This document shows positions 17,179 to 25,261 of a stretch of DNA of 64,000 nucleotides, piece by piece. The stretch covers positions 1 to 64,000 of the forward strand of contig JAFUWN010000095.1 in NCBI GenBank assembly GCA_017483465.1. Reading direction: 5' to 3'. The stretch is from Oscillospiraceae bacterium. GTDB lineage: Bacteria; Bacillota; Clostridia; Oscillospirales; Ruminococcaceae. The stretch's first letter is position 1. Every line of letters begins with the position of its first letter. Both the position numbers and the translations under genes were made by a program. The notes beneath the pieces were generated by a model. The model searched no databases. It was not told the origin of the DNA and saw nothing but the letters and a program-made list of their open reading frames with translations.

Positions 17179-17207
17179 AGTATAATAAAAAACAGGCTTT
17201 CCGTCAA
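17179..17207 (-). promoter_or_regulatory. Promoter of the orphan ACP gene
   Basis: Minus-strand TTGACG (17207-17202), 17-base spacer, TATACT (17184-17179), about 43 bases before the ACP start codon. Confidence 0.7.
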
Positions 17208-17468
17208 TATTCTGGATGACAATTTTTCGGAAAGTTTTTTTATTTTATTTGTGCACAATGCCGTTTTGTTATACTTATAGTTAATTTATGGTATAAAAAT
17301 ACAGATTACATATCCGGAGTTTTTAAAAATTCCAGATTATGGAATTTCTGTTTTAAATAAAAACCGGAGAATTTTTAAAAAAGTACTCTGATTTTGATAA
17401 AACTATATGAGAAACAGCTTTTTCCTGGCTTCTTTTTTGTGCATATGACAGAAAAAAGTAAAAAATTC
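17208..17468. other. AT-rich intergenic region between divergent genes
   Basis: About 260 bases between the minus-strand ACP promoter and the plus-strand promoter at 17469. It is very A/T-rich and holds several TATA-like stretches (for example near 17269 and 17292) but no recognisable RNA gene, operator or credible coding frame. A frame open across 17394-17558 upstream of the next gene lacks a ribosome site and precedes the promoter, so I do not count it as coding. Confidence 0.5.
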
Positions 17469-17497
17469 TTGTTTTGTACTGCATTTTATGCTATAAT
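17469..17497 (+). promoter_or_regulatory. Promoter of the duplicated-domain surface protein
   Basis: TTGTTT (17469-17474), 17-base spacer, TATAAT (17492-17497) with a TG one base before the -10 box (extended -10). It gives a leader of about 55 nt to ATG 17559. Confidence 0.65.
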
Positions 17498-17558
17498 AAA
17501 GCTGATTCTGAAAAGCAGATATTCATTATATTATATCACATATCAAGGAGGATTTTTT

Positions 17559-19091
17559 ATGAAATTCAAAAAACTGACGGCAGCCCTGACCGCACTGGCA
17601 GCATGTGCTTCTCTGTGCGTTCCGGCTATGGCATTCGCAGAAGAAGCTGACACAGCATCTTCCGATCTGACTGCTTATCTGTCCTTCATGGACGGCGGCT
17701 GGTGGGCTAACTACAGATACAATGATGGTTCCAATCTGGACGGTACAGAAGCCACCATCACCGGCGACGGCTCTTACACAGTATCTGTTTCCAAATCCGA
17801 AGCTGTTGGCGAAACTGTACTGAAAGGCACAGGCTTTATGGCTATCCTGATTCCGGATGCAAAAGAAAGCTATCCTGACATGGTCATCACTATTGACAGC
17901 ATTAAGACAGATGATACAGAAATTCCTATGACTGCAAAGAACTATACATCCAGTGATGATACAGAAATCCGTACCAATATCTATAACAGCTGGGTAAAGA
18001 ATTCTAAAGATCCTGAAAATCCGGATGTTTTAATCTATACATTCCCCGATGATGCCCGCTCTGAAGAAGGCAGCCTTGCCGGCGGTACTTCTGCTACAAC
18101 GGATTATAGTCCTGTTATCATTAATCCGGATGATCTTTCCGACTGGTCTACTCTCACAGTAGAGTTCACTATCACCGGCATGAACAGCGAAGAAGAACCC
18201 GACACAGAAACGGAATCCGAAACAGAATCCGAAAGCGAAACAGAATCTGTTTCTGAATCCGAAACCGAAACGGTTTCTGAAACAGAAGCAGAATCCGAAA
18301 CCGAAGCCGTTACAGAAAAACAGGAAAAGACTGTTGTCGGCAGTGCTTACCTGAACTTCGTTGACGGCGGCTGGTGGCCGAAATATCAGGGCGGCGATGA
18401 TGATACTTTCGCTCAGACTCCTGTAGAAGTAACCGGCAACGGTACTTATACTGTATCTGTTACTGCTGCTGATCTTGATGAAAATGCAATCAAAGAAGGC
18501 ATCAGCGGTGTAGAATTCATGGCTGTTATTATTCCGGATGCTTATGAAAAATATTCCAACATGGTCATCACAGTTGACAGCATTACAGCAGACAGCACAG
18601 AAATTCCGCTGACTGCCAAGAACTATACTTCCAGTGATGATGAAAAGGAAGTTCGTGCTAATATCTACAATCCGTGGGTAAGCAAGATTCCGACCGATGC
18701 ACATTCTACAGAAGGTTTGCTCTCTGATCTGGCAGATACCAGTGCTTACAGCTATAAGATCATCAATCCGGAAGATTTTGCAGGCTGGAAGACCCTGAGC
18801 GTTAATTTCACAGTTTCCGGACTGGATTTTGACAAATATGTAGAAGAAACTCCTGCTGATAACGGAAATTCCGATAACGGCAACAATAATAATAACAATA
18901 ATAACAATACCAATTCCACTTCCACTACGAAGTCTACTACTGCCTCCAAGAGTACAACTACATCTGCTACTGCCGGCTCTACCGGTGCAGAATCTCCGAA
19001 GACAGCCGATGCCGCTGCTCCGTTTGCAGCCGCTGCTGCCGCTGCCGCTGCTGCCGGTGCATTGTTCATCACCAGAAAGAAGAATGACTGA
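17559..19091 (+). CDS. Surface protein with two homologous GGWW domains and an atypical sorting tail
   Basis: A 510-residue exported protein. A signal peptide (MKFKKLTAALTALAACAS..., about 1-29) is followed by two copies of one domain (about residues 36-205 and 260-430). Both open with a DGGWW motif and share TGxGxYTVSV, FMAxxIPDA, NYTSSDD and IINPxD. They are joined by a Glu/Thr/Ser linker. An Asn-run, a Ser/Thr linker and a tail of SPKTAD, Ala-rich helix and RKKND end the protein. Exposed Trp pairs suggest carbohydrate binding, but no named CBM family is recognised with certainty. I start at ATG 17559, because AAGGAGG and the signal peptide fit it; the frame is open further upstream. Confidence 0.8.
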   Translation: MKFKKLTAALTALAACASLCVPAMAFAEEADTASSDLTAYLSFMDGGWWANYRYNDGSNLDGTEATITGDGSYTVSVSKSEAVGETVLKGTGFMAILIPDAKESYPDMVITIDSIKTDDTEIPMTAKNYTSSDDTEIRTNIYNSWVKNSKDPENPDVLIYTFPDDARSEEGSLAGGTSATTDYSPVIINPDDLSDWSTLTVEFTITGMNSEEEPDTETESETESESETESVSESETETVSETEAESETEAVTEKQEKTVVGSAYLNFVDGGWWPKYQGGDDDTFAQTPVEVTGNGTYTVSVTAADLDENAIKEGISGVEFMAVIIPDAYEKYSNMVITVDSITADSTEIPLTAKNYTSSDDEKEVRANIYNPWVSKIPTDAHSTEGLLSDLADTSAYSYKIINPEDFAGWKTLSVNFTVSGLDFDKYVEETPADNGNSDNGNNNNNNNNNTNSTSTTKSTTASKSTTTSATAGSTGAESPKTADAAAPFAAAAAAAAAAGALFITRKKND

Positions 19092-19133
19092 TTTCTGAAC
19101 AGGATTTCATAAATTAAATTTCATAAAAATAAA

Positions 19134-19172
19134 AAGCTGTGCCGTTTGCTTTTGAACGGCACAGCTTATTTT
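19134..19172. terminator. Bidirectional terminator
   Basis: A perfect 13-bp stem (19134-19146 with 19155-19167) with T-rich tracts on both sides. It lies between the converging genes ending at 19091 (+) and 19166 (-) and overlaps the last codon of the latter. Confidence 0.85.
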
Positions 19173-19591
19173 ATGGGCTTTTCCCTGCATATTTTCTCGG
19201 CAAGATGATTCGCCCAGCGTTCTGTATAAAATTGATAATAAGAATATTTTTTCTGTTTCCGGAATTTCTTCAGAGCCGGAACAGAAAACCAGATCACGGA
19301 GGGCAGAAAAATCACAGGCAGATACAGCCATCCTAAAATTGATGACTGTATTGTATGCCCGTATTCATGAATCAGCAGCGGCCTGTAATTCCGGAAAGAT
19401 GCTTCATCCATAAAGATAAAACAGCCGATCGAAGTACAGCAGTCCCGTTTCCAGCTCGTGACGACAGACCCACGGAAAAATTTATGTTCTCTGTGATAAA
19501 ACAGAAGAAATATCATCAGTCCGGCAAGATTCTGCGGCAGACACCAGATTATCTGAAAGAAAATATAAATAATTTTATAAATTTTTTTCAT
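19166..19591 (-). CDS. Small membrane protein with HEXXH motif, putative metallopeptidase-like
   Basis: A 141-residue protein of unknown function. It has an N-terminal hydrophobic stretch (about 3-33), the motif LLIHEYGHTIQS (HEXXH, about residue 82), then a second hydrophobic segment (ILGWLYLPVIFLPSVIW). A conserved-looking C-terminus with YTERWANHLAEK follows, whose Glu could be a third zinc ligand. I start at ATG 19591, which comes one base after the stop of the GGDEF gene (TAA-C-ATG). Coupling to a diguanylate cyclase gene is notable. Peptidase activity is only suggested by the motif. Confidence 0.65.
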   Translation of the reverse strand: MKKIYKIIYIFFQIIWCLPQNLAGLMIFLLFYHREHKFFRGSVVTSWKRDCCTSIGCFIFMDEASFRNYRPLLIHEYGHTIQSSILGWLYLPVIFLPSVIWFSVPALKKFRKQKKYSYYQFYTERWANHLAEKICREKPIK

Positions 19592-19592
19592 G

Positions 19593-21458
19593 TTATTTTC
19601 TTCTGTTTGGTTTGTTTTTCTTTTCTTCGTACATGAGAACATCTGCTTTCTCGAACATTGTCTCAAGAGTTTCGCCGTGCGAGGTATAGACCCCTACACT
19701 AGCCGAAACCTGATAGGGCTTTCCGGAATGCTGATTATATTCATGCAGATAATTCTGAATTTCGCTTTTGATCTGTGCGGCATCGCATTCCATAGTCAGA
19801 ATACCGATCAGCTCATCACCGCCGTACCGGCAGCACATGCCATTGGTACAGGCTTTTTTCAGAGCCTGGGCAGAAACGGCAATGGCATTGTCACCCTCGG
19901 TATGACTGAACGTATCGTTGATATATTTCAGACCATCCAGATCACATAAAACCATTGTCATGGCATCGAATTTCTGTGCTTCGAGCATATGCTGAAACCG
20001 GAGATAAAATGCTTTCCGGCTGTAGAGGCCTGTGAGGGCATCGAACTGATATAATTCTTCGAGTCTGGTCTGCAAATGCTTCTGATAACGGGAGTTCCGG
20101 AAGCCGCTCAGAGCAGAATTGAGCATCATAGCCGTCTGATTGATTTTCATATAATTCTGTTTATCGAAATTCATAAAATGAAAGCACAGATAGCCCATAG
20201 GAATTTCTACACTGTGCAGAGCAGTGAATAATAACGGAATGCCTGTTTTTAATAATTCTTTCATGCGGGGGATAATTTCTCCGGATGAAATCACCGGCTG
20301 TTCCGGCGGCCAGGGGACATCCGTATCTGACAGGATATAAAGCGAATCTCCGAACGGTGTTTCTGTATGAATTTTCATGGGATCCAGAGAATCGTCAATG
20401 CATTCTGTTTTGAGCATACAGGTCATATTATAGAATAATCTGTTATCTGTCAGCTGAACGGCGACTTCTTCGATTGTCTGACTGCTCTGGATTTTTGCCG
20501 AAATCTCGCTGAGGTCTTCGCCCTCACGCTGAAATCTTGTCAGGCTGTCATTGAGATTATTAATAAAATCAACAGTATCATTCATCTGGATGGGCTTACA
20601 GCCGCAGGATTCCAATAAAACGGGCTTCGGAATCAGGGTAACCTGTTCAGGCAGAGTCTCTCCCCTGTCATGATTCAGAATCAGATCAGCAGTTTTCCGG
20701 CCGAGTTCGGCATAATCGCATTTACAGGAAGTAATTTTCGGCAGAGAATAATAAATCGAATCGATGCCGTCAAAACCTGTGACAATGACTTCATGCGGCA
20801 CATGAATATTATGCTGAGCAAGAGTGGTGCAGACAGAAATTGCCATTGTGTCATTGGCACAGACAATCGCTTCCGGGAGGCGGTTTTCTGCAATCAGGCG
20901 TTCAGCGGCTTCTTTGGCAGGAACTGCCCAGAAATCGCCGTAGCTGATCTGATTCTCTTCTAATTTCAAATCATAATCCGCAAGGGTATTTTTCATTACA
21001 GCAATTCTCTCATCAGAAAAGACATTATCCTTGATACCGGCGATCATATGAAATCTTGTAATTTTATGACAAGTTACCAGATGTCTGACGACTTCGGCAA
21101 AGCCCTGAGAAAAATCAAAATTGATATTACAAGCATGTTCCCGTCTGCCGTTGATAACAATTGCAGGAATCTCATGCTTCTGTGCAAAATTGCACAGAGA
21201 CTGCATACAGGCATCATTTTTGATCGTATCTTCAAGCACGATCAGCATATCTGTAATTTCCTGATTGATTAAATGAAATACAAATTTTTCGCCAATATCA
21301 GATTTGGTATTCCAGAACAGATCAGAACCGGGGGTATAGAGAAATACCCGCCATTGATACGGACGAAGCTTTTCCGTCAGGGATTGCAGAAATTCACGCA
21401 GTACATCTTCATATGGTTTTGCAATACATACAGCGGCGATTTTATAACCGTACAGCAT
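19593..21458 (-). CDS. Periplasmic-binding-protein-like sensor fused to a GGDEF diguanylate cyclase
   Basis: A 621-residue protein with no signal peptide or evident membrane helix. Residues 1-290 resemble a LacI-type sugar-binding (Peripla_BP_3) domain: MLIVLEDTIKN, AIVINGRREH, HMIAGIKDN, AIVCANDTMAISVCTTLAQHNIHVP and VTGFDGID are its marks. No DNA-binding head is present. A middle region (about 290-455) leads into a GGDEF domain starting at DALTGLYSRKAF. The active loop is GGDEL, a permitted variant, and CDLDGLKYINDTF carries the metal and substrate residues. It probably makes c-di-GMP in response to a cytosolic small ligand (inference). It is coupled to the HEXXH membrane gene downstream. 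Confidence 0.85.
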   Translation of the reverse strand: MLYGYKIAAVCIAKPYEDVLREFLQSLTEKLRPYQWRVFLYTPGSDLFWNTKSDIGEKFVFHLINQEITDMLIVLEDTIKNDACMQSLCNFAQKHEIPAIVINGRREHACNINFDFSQGFAEVVRHLVTCHKITRFHMIAGIKDNVFSDERIAVMKNTLADYDLKLEENQISYGDFWAVPAKEAAERLIAENRLPEAIVCANDTMAISVCTTLAQHNIHVPHEVIVTGFDGIDSIYYSLPKITSCKCDYAELGRKTADLILNHDRGETLPEQVTLIPKPVLLESCGCKPIQMNDTVDFINNLNDSLTRFQREGEDLSEISAKIQSSQTIEEVAVQLTDNRLFYNMTCMLKTECIDDSLDPMKIHTETPFGDSLYILSDTDVPWPPEQPVISSGEIIPRMKELLKTGIPLLFTALHSVEIPMGYLCFHFMNFDKQNYMKINQTAMMLNSALSGFRNSRYQKHLQTRLEELYQFDALTGLYSRKAFYLRFQHMLEAQKFDAMTMVLCDLDGLKYINDTFSHTEGDNAIAVSAQALKKACTNGMCCRYGGDELIGILTMECDAAQIKSEIQNYLHEYNQHSGKPYQVSASVGVYTSHGETLETMFEKADVLMYEEKKNKPNRRK

Positions 21459-21500
21459 GGAAGAATCTCCTTTCTGTGGTGACTTGTGATCTTTTTATTT

Positions 21501-21529
21501 ATTATAACATATTTTATAAAAAATTGCAA
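21501..21529 (-). promoter_or_regulatory. Promoter of the GGDEF gene
   Basis: Minus-strand TTGCAA (21529-21524), 17-base spacer, TATAAT (21506-21501), about 43 bases before ATG 21458. Confidence 0.6.
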
Positions 21530-21574
21530 TATGATTTCAGGACAGATTGACGAAAAGAAAAATAAAATTTTCTC

Positions 21575-21603
21575 TTGACTTTTTTCGGGAAATATGCTAT
21601 ACT
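21575..21603 (+). promoter_or_regulatory. Promoter of the ylxM-ffh operon
   Basis: TTGACT (21575-21580), 17-base spacer, TATACT (21598-21603) with TG one base before the -10 box. It lies about 68 bases before the ylxM start. Confidence 0.75.
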
Positions 21604-21670
21604 GAGTAAGACATGAAAAATGTCAAGTAATTCTGCTTTACATGCTGATGAAAAGCTAAGAGGTAATATC

Positions 21671-21994
21671 ATGGCAAAAAATTTGAATTTCGTACTTCTG
21701 CTGGACTGCTACGGCGAACTGCTTACACAGCGGCAGAGAGAAATTGCAGAATTATATTATAACGAAGATTTCTCCCTGACAGAGATTGCACAGATTCAGC
21801 AAATCAGCCGTCAGGCCGTCAGTGACAGCCTCCGGCATTCTGAACAGATTCTCCAGCAGACAGAAACCAAACTCGGCATGGCCGAACGAATCGGAAATCT
21901 CAGAAACTGTCTGGAACAGATTCTTGTTTCCTGTCAGACGCAAAATATTTCTGAAATCACAGAACTTGCAGCAAACGGTCTGCAATTGTTATAA
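21671..21994 (+). CDS. ylxM: YlxM-type DNA-binding protein (UPF0122)
   Basis: A 107-residue helix-turn-helix protein of the YlxM/UPF0122 family, which accompanies ffh in Firmicutes. The sigma-region-4-like segment QRQREIAELYYNEDFSLTEIAQ followed by QISRQAVSDSLRHSE is the HTH. A frame extension upstream to 21620 exists, but ATG 21671 with AGAGG 8 bases before it is the likely start. It is the first gene of a long translation/secretion operon and lies 21 bases before ffh. Confidence 0.88.
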   Translation: MAKNLNFVLLLDCYGELLTQRQREIAELYYNEDFSLTEIAQIQQISRQAVSDSLRHSEQILQQTETKLGMAERIGNLRNCLEQILVSCQTQNISEITELAANGLQLL

Positions 21995-22015
21995 AAAAGG
22001 AGCTGACTTGTCACA

Positions 22016-23395
22016 ATGGCTTTTGAAGGACTCTCTGAAAAATTAAGCAATATATTCAAAAAACTGAAATCTCACGGCAGACTCACGGAAAATGATGTCA
22101 AAGAAGCTATGAGAGAGGTCAGGCTCGCTCTGCTCGAAGCAGATGTCAGCTATAAAGTTGTAAAAGATTTTGTTGCAAAAGTTTCGGAAAAAGCAGTCGG
22201 TGAAGATGTGCTTTCCAGTCTGACTCCGGCCCAGCAGGTTGTGAAAATCGTCAATGACGAATTAATTGAACTGATGGGCAATAATAACGAGAGAATCAAT
22301 ATTTCTTCCAAACCGCCGACAATTATCATGATGTGCGGTTTACAGGGTTCCGGTAAGACCACGCATTCTGCAAAGCTTGCCAAATATCTCAAAGAAGAAG
22401 GCCACAGGCCTATGCTTGCTGCCTGCGACGTCTACAGACCGGCGGCTATCCAGCAGTTACAGGTTGTCGGTGAGAAAGCCGGTGTGAAAGTCTTCGAGAT
22501 GGGGCAGATCGACCCGGTGATTATCGCAAAGCAGGCTGTCCGCTATGCCAAGGATTATGGTCATGATATTGTCATTCTTGATACGGCCGGCCGTCTGCAT
22601 ATTGATACAGAGCTGATGGAAGAACTCCAGAATATTAAAGCGAATACAGAACCTGACGAAATTATGCTTGTCGTGGATGCCATGACCGGTCAGGATGCTG
22701 TCAACGTAGCAAAAGCCTTTGACGATGCCTTAGGCATCAACAGCGTTCTGATGTCGAAGCTCGATTCCGATACCAGAGGCGGTGCGGCTCTGTCCGTCTT
22801 GGCTGTAACCGGCAAGCCCATCAAATTTATCGGTATGGGCGAAAAGCTTGATGATTTCGAGAGATTCCATCCGAAGCGAATGGCCTCCCGTATTCTCGGC
22901 ATGGGTGACGTTCTGACACTGATCGAACGTGCCGAAAGTGTCATTGATCACGGCAGTGCCGAAAAAATGACCAAGAAATTACAGGATCAGAGCTTTGATA
23001 TGTCCGATCTTCTCGAACAGCTCAAACAAATCCGGAAAATGGGTTCGCTCAAAAGCATTGTTTCAATGCTGCCCGGCGGTGATAAAGTCGATGAATCTGC
23101 TCTCGACGACAGACAGTTTGACAGGCTCGAAGCAATTATCCTGTCTATGACTCCGGCAGAACGTGCCAAGCCTGCAATTATCAATCCGTCCAGAAAAAGA
23201 CGTATTGCCGCAGGTTCCGGCATGAAAGTCGAGGATGTCAACAGACTGCTCAAACAGTTCGAGCAGATGCAGAAGATGATGAAGCAGTTCACAACCAGAG
23301 GCAAAAAACAGAAAGCCATGTTCCGGCAGATGAAACACCGTGTCGCAGGTATGAATTTCGATGCCGCTCCCGGTGTGAAAAAGCCTAAAAAATAA
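22016..23395 (+). CDS. ffh: Signal recognition particle protein Ffh
   Basis: A 459-residue GTPase of the signal recognition particle, which binds 4.5S/6S RNA and signal sequences and delivers ribosomes to FtsY. The N domain is at about 1-90. The G domain has GLQGSGKTTHSAKLA, DTAGRLHID, and TKLD-equivalent SKLDSDTRGGA. The Met-rich M domain (about 300-459) includes SRKRRIAAGSG, which contacts the RNA. Length and layout are normal. Operon position next to ylxM is the classic Firmicutes arrangement. Confidence 0.97.
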   Translation: MAFEGLSEKLSNIFKKLKSHGRLTENDVKEAMREVRLALLEADVSYKVVKDFVAKVSEKAVGEDVLSSLTPAQQVVKIVNDELIELMGNNNERINISSKPPTIIMMCGLQGSGKTTHSAKLAKYLKEEGHRPMLAACDVYRPAAIQQLQVVGEKAGVKVFEMGQIDPVIIAKQAVRYAKDYGHDIVILDTAGRLHIDTELMEELQNIKANTEPDEIMLVVDAMTGQDAVNVAKAFDDALGINSVLMSKLDSDTRGGAALSVLAVTGKPIKFIGMGEKLDDFERFHPKRMASRILGMGDVLTLIERAESVIDHGSAEKMTKKLQDQSFDMSDLLEQLKQIRKMGSLKSIVSMLPGGDKVDESALDDRQFDRLEAIILSMTPAERAKPAIINPSRKRRIAAGSGMKVEDVNRLLKQFEQMQKMMKQFTTRGKKQKAMFRQMKHRVAGMNFDAAPGVKKPKK

Positions 23396-23458
23396 GCTTT
23401 CAACGCAGAGTTTCTCTGCTTGAATATAGATTATATTATTAAATGCGAGGTGAAAAAA

Positions 23459-23701
23459 ATGGCAGTAAAAATCAGACTGAGAAGAATGGGTGCTAAGAAA
23501 GCTCCGTTCTATCGTGTTGTTGTTGCAGATTCCCGTTTCCCCAGAGACGGCAGATGTATCGACGAAATCGGTTATTATGACCCGACAAAGGAACCCTCTG
23601 TTGTCAATATCAATGCTGACAAGGCAAAAGATTGGATCAAGAAGGGTGCACAGCCGACAGATATTGTAAAGAATATCATGAAAAAAGAAGGTATTCTTTA
23701 A
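23459..23701 (+). CDS. rpsP: 30S ribosomal protein S16
   Basis: An 80-residue ribosomal protein with the family opening [19 protein letters not shown] and the [23 protein letters not shown] stretch (split for brevity). The start is ATG 23459, preceded by GCGAGGTG; upstream frame extension to 23420 is not used. It lies between ffh and khpA, as in many Firmicutes. A hairpin in the gap after it (23722-23744) lacks a T-run. Confidence 0.97.
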   Translation: MAVKIRLRRMGAKKAPFYRVVVADSRFPRDGRCIDEIGYYDPTKEPSVVNINADKAKDWIKKGAQPTDIVKNIMKKEGIL

Positions 23702-23774
23702 GTTTTGAACTGCCTGTATATCCCCGTTTGCCATGCAGACGGGGAGTCAATGGCATTCAGAAAGGATTTATCTC

Positions 23775-24011
23775 ATGAAAGAATTGTTATATGCTATTGT
23801 CTCCGGTCTGGTGGAAAATCCGGATGCGATCGAAATTACACAGGATGAGCCGAATGAAGAGGGCATTGTTGTCTTTCATCTGCATGTGGCAGAAGACGAT
23901 ATGGGCAGAGTCATCGGCAAGCAGGGCAGAATTGCCAAGGCAATCCGTGTGATCATGCGGTCAGGTGCGGCCAAAAAAGGCATGGATTCCATCGCTGTGG
24001 AAATCGGCTGA
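23775..24011 (+). CDS. khpA: KH-domain RNA-binding protein KhpA
   Basis: A 78-residue single-KH-domain protein (YlqC/KhpA family). The GxxG loop appears in RVIGKQGRIAKAIRVIMR. In relatives it forms a complex with KhpB and affects cell wall growth and RNA binding. ATG 23775 follows AGAAAGGA; the longer open frame from 23733 lacks a ribosome site. Standard position between rpsP and rimM. Confidence 0.92.
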   Translation: MKELLYAIVSGLVENPDAIEITQDEPNEEGIVVFHLHVAEDDMGRVIGKQGRIAKAIRVIMRSGAAKKGMDSIAVEIG

Positions 24012-24028
24012 ACGGAGCGGCTAATTTT

Positions 24029-24553
24029 ATGAAACAGAAACGTTTTTTAGAAATCGGTAAAATCACAAACGTCCATGGTCTGCACGGAGAAGTCAAAGTT
24101 TATCCCTGGTGCGACGATGCGGCGTTTTTGTGTTCTTTTGAGGAATTGTATCTGAACAAGACAGGTTCGGAATCTGTCAGAATTGAAAATGCCAGAATCC
24201 AGCAGAATCTTGTGATTATGAAATTACAGGGCTGTGATACCCGTGAACAGGCCGAAATGATGAAAAATAAAATTCTCTATATGGACAGAGAAGATGTCGA
24301 GCTTGAGGAGGGCTGTTATTTTATTCAGGATTTAATCGGCCTGAAAGTAATCGATGTGGATACCGGCCGTGTCTGGGGTGTGATCAGAGATGTCATGCAG
24401 ACCGGTGCCAATGATGTGTATCAGATCTGGAGTGAAGAGGATAAAAAAGAATATCTCGCTCCGGCAATTCCGGATGTGGTGATAGAAACCAGTCTGGAAC
24501 AAGGCATTATGAAAATCAGACCCCTGAAAGGACTGTTTGAAGATGCGGATTGA
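24029..24553 (+). CDS. rimM: 16S rRNA processing protein RimM
   Basis: A 174-residue ribosome maturation factor that helps 30S head assembly together with S19. The N-terminal RimM beta-barrel opens with LEIGKITNVHGLHGEVKV (18 residues). The C-terminal PRC-barrel domain includes LIGLKVIDVDTGRVWG and ends near VIETSLEQGIMKIRPLKGL. It overlaps trmD by 11 bases. Typical length and neighbours. Confidence 0.95.
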   Translation: MKQKRFLEIGKITNVHGLHGEVKVYPWCDDAAFLCSFEELYLNKTGSESVRIENARIQQNLVIMKLQGCDTREQAEMMKNKILYMDREDVELEEGCYFIQDLIGLKVIDVDTGRVWGVIRDVMQTGANDVYQIWSEEDKKEYLAPAIPDVVIETSLEQGIMKIRPLKGLFEDAD

Positions 24554-25253
24554 TATTGCAACGCTCTTTCCGGAAATGTGCGAAGCTGTGCTTTCAGAAA
24601 GCATTATCGGCCGTGCAAGGAAATCCGGTGCGATTGAGATTCATTGTCATAATATCAGAGATTATACACTTGATAAGCACAGGAGAGTTGATGACACTCC
24701 CTACGGCGGCGGCATGGGAATGCTCATGCAGGCCGAACCTGTCTGGCGGTGCTGGCTTGCTGTCTGTGAAATGCTCGGCAAGCCGCCGCACAGCATTTAC
24801 TTATCGCCCAAAGGCTCGGTGCTGACACAGGAAAAGACTGTGAAGTTATCTCATGAAGAAAATTTGTTTCTCCTGTGCGGTCACTATGAAGGCATTGACC
24901 AGCGTGTTCTGGATGAAATCATAGACGAAGAAATTTCTATCGGTGATTATGTCCTGACAGGCGGTGAACTTCCGGCTCTTGTCCTGACGGATGCCGTCGC
25001 CCGCATGTGCAGCGGTGTTCTTCCGGCGGCGGTCTGCTTTGAGGACGAAAGCCATTTTCACGGCCTTCTGGAATATCCTCAGTATACCCGTCCCGAGTTC
25101 TGGCACGGCGAATCTGTACCGGATGTATTACTCTCCGGCCATCACCTGAAAATTACCAACTGGCGGAATCAGAAAAGCTTAGAGATTACCAAACAGAAGC
25201 GTCCCGATTTATATGCCGCTTTTCTCGAAAAGCAGAACTTTCAGAAGGAGTAG
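24543..25253 (+). CDS. trmD: tRNA (guanine-37-N1) methyltransferase TrmD
   Basis: A 236-residue SPOUT-class methyltransferase that makes m1G37 in tRNAs to prevent frameshifting. It opens with MRIDIATLFPEM and carries DDTPYGGGMGM, the trefoil-knot SAM site LCGHYEGIDQRV, and IGDYVLTGGELPAL. I choose ATG 24543 inside rimM rather than TTG 24537. Downstream relatives usually have rplS; here the next gene is an HPr-like protein. Confidence 0.96.
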   Translation: MRIDIATLFPEMCEAVLSESIIGRARKSGAIEIHCHNIRDYTLDKHRRVDDTPYGGGMGMLMQAEPVWRCWLAVCEMLGKPPHSIYLSPKGSVLTQEKTVKLSHEENLFLLCGHYEGIDQRVLDEIIDEEISIGDYVLTGGELPALVLTDAVARMCSGVLPAAVCFEDESHFHGLLEYPQYTRPEFWHGESVPDVLLSGHHLKITNWRNQKSLEITKQKRPDLYAAFLEKQNFQKE

Positions 25254-25261
25254 TGTTATTT

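Noticed and set aside
17394..17558. In-frame N-terminal extension of the duplicated-domain protein
   Set aside because: It precedes the promoter, lacks a ribosome site, and would place the signal peptide inside the protein.
18200..18320. Repetitive GAA/ACA-rich DNA resembling a tandem repeat array
   Set aside because: It is the Glu/Thr/Ser linker of the surface protein, with repeats imperfect at DNA level; not a CRISPR or mobile element.
23722..23744. GC hairpin CCCCGT/ACGGGG between rpsP and khpA
   Set aside because: No T-run follows and the genes continue as an operon, so it is not called a terminator; it may be an RNA-processing site.
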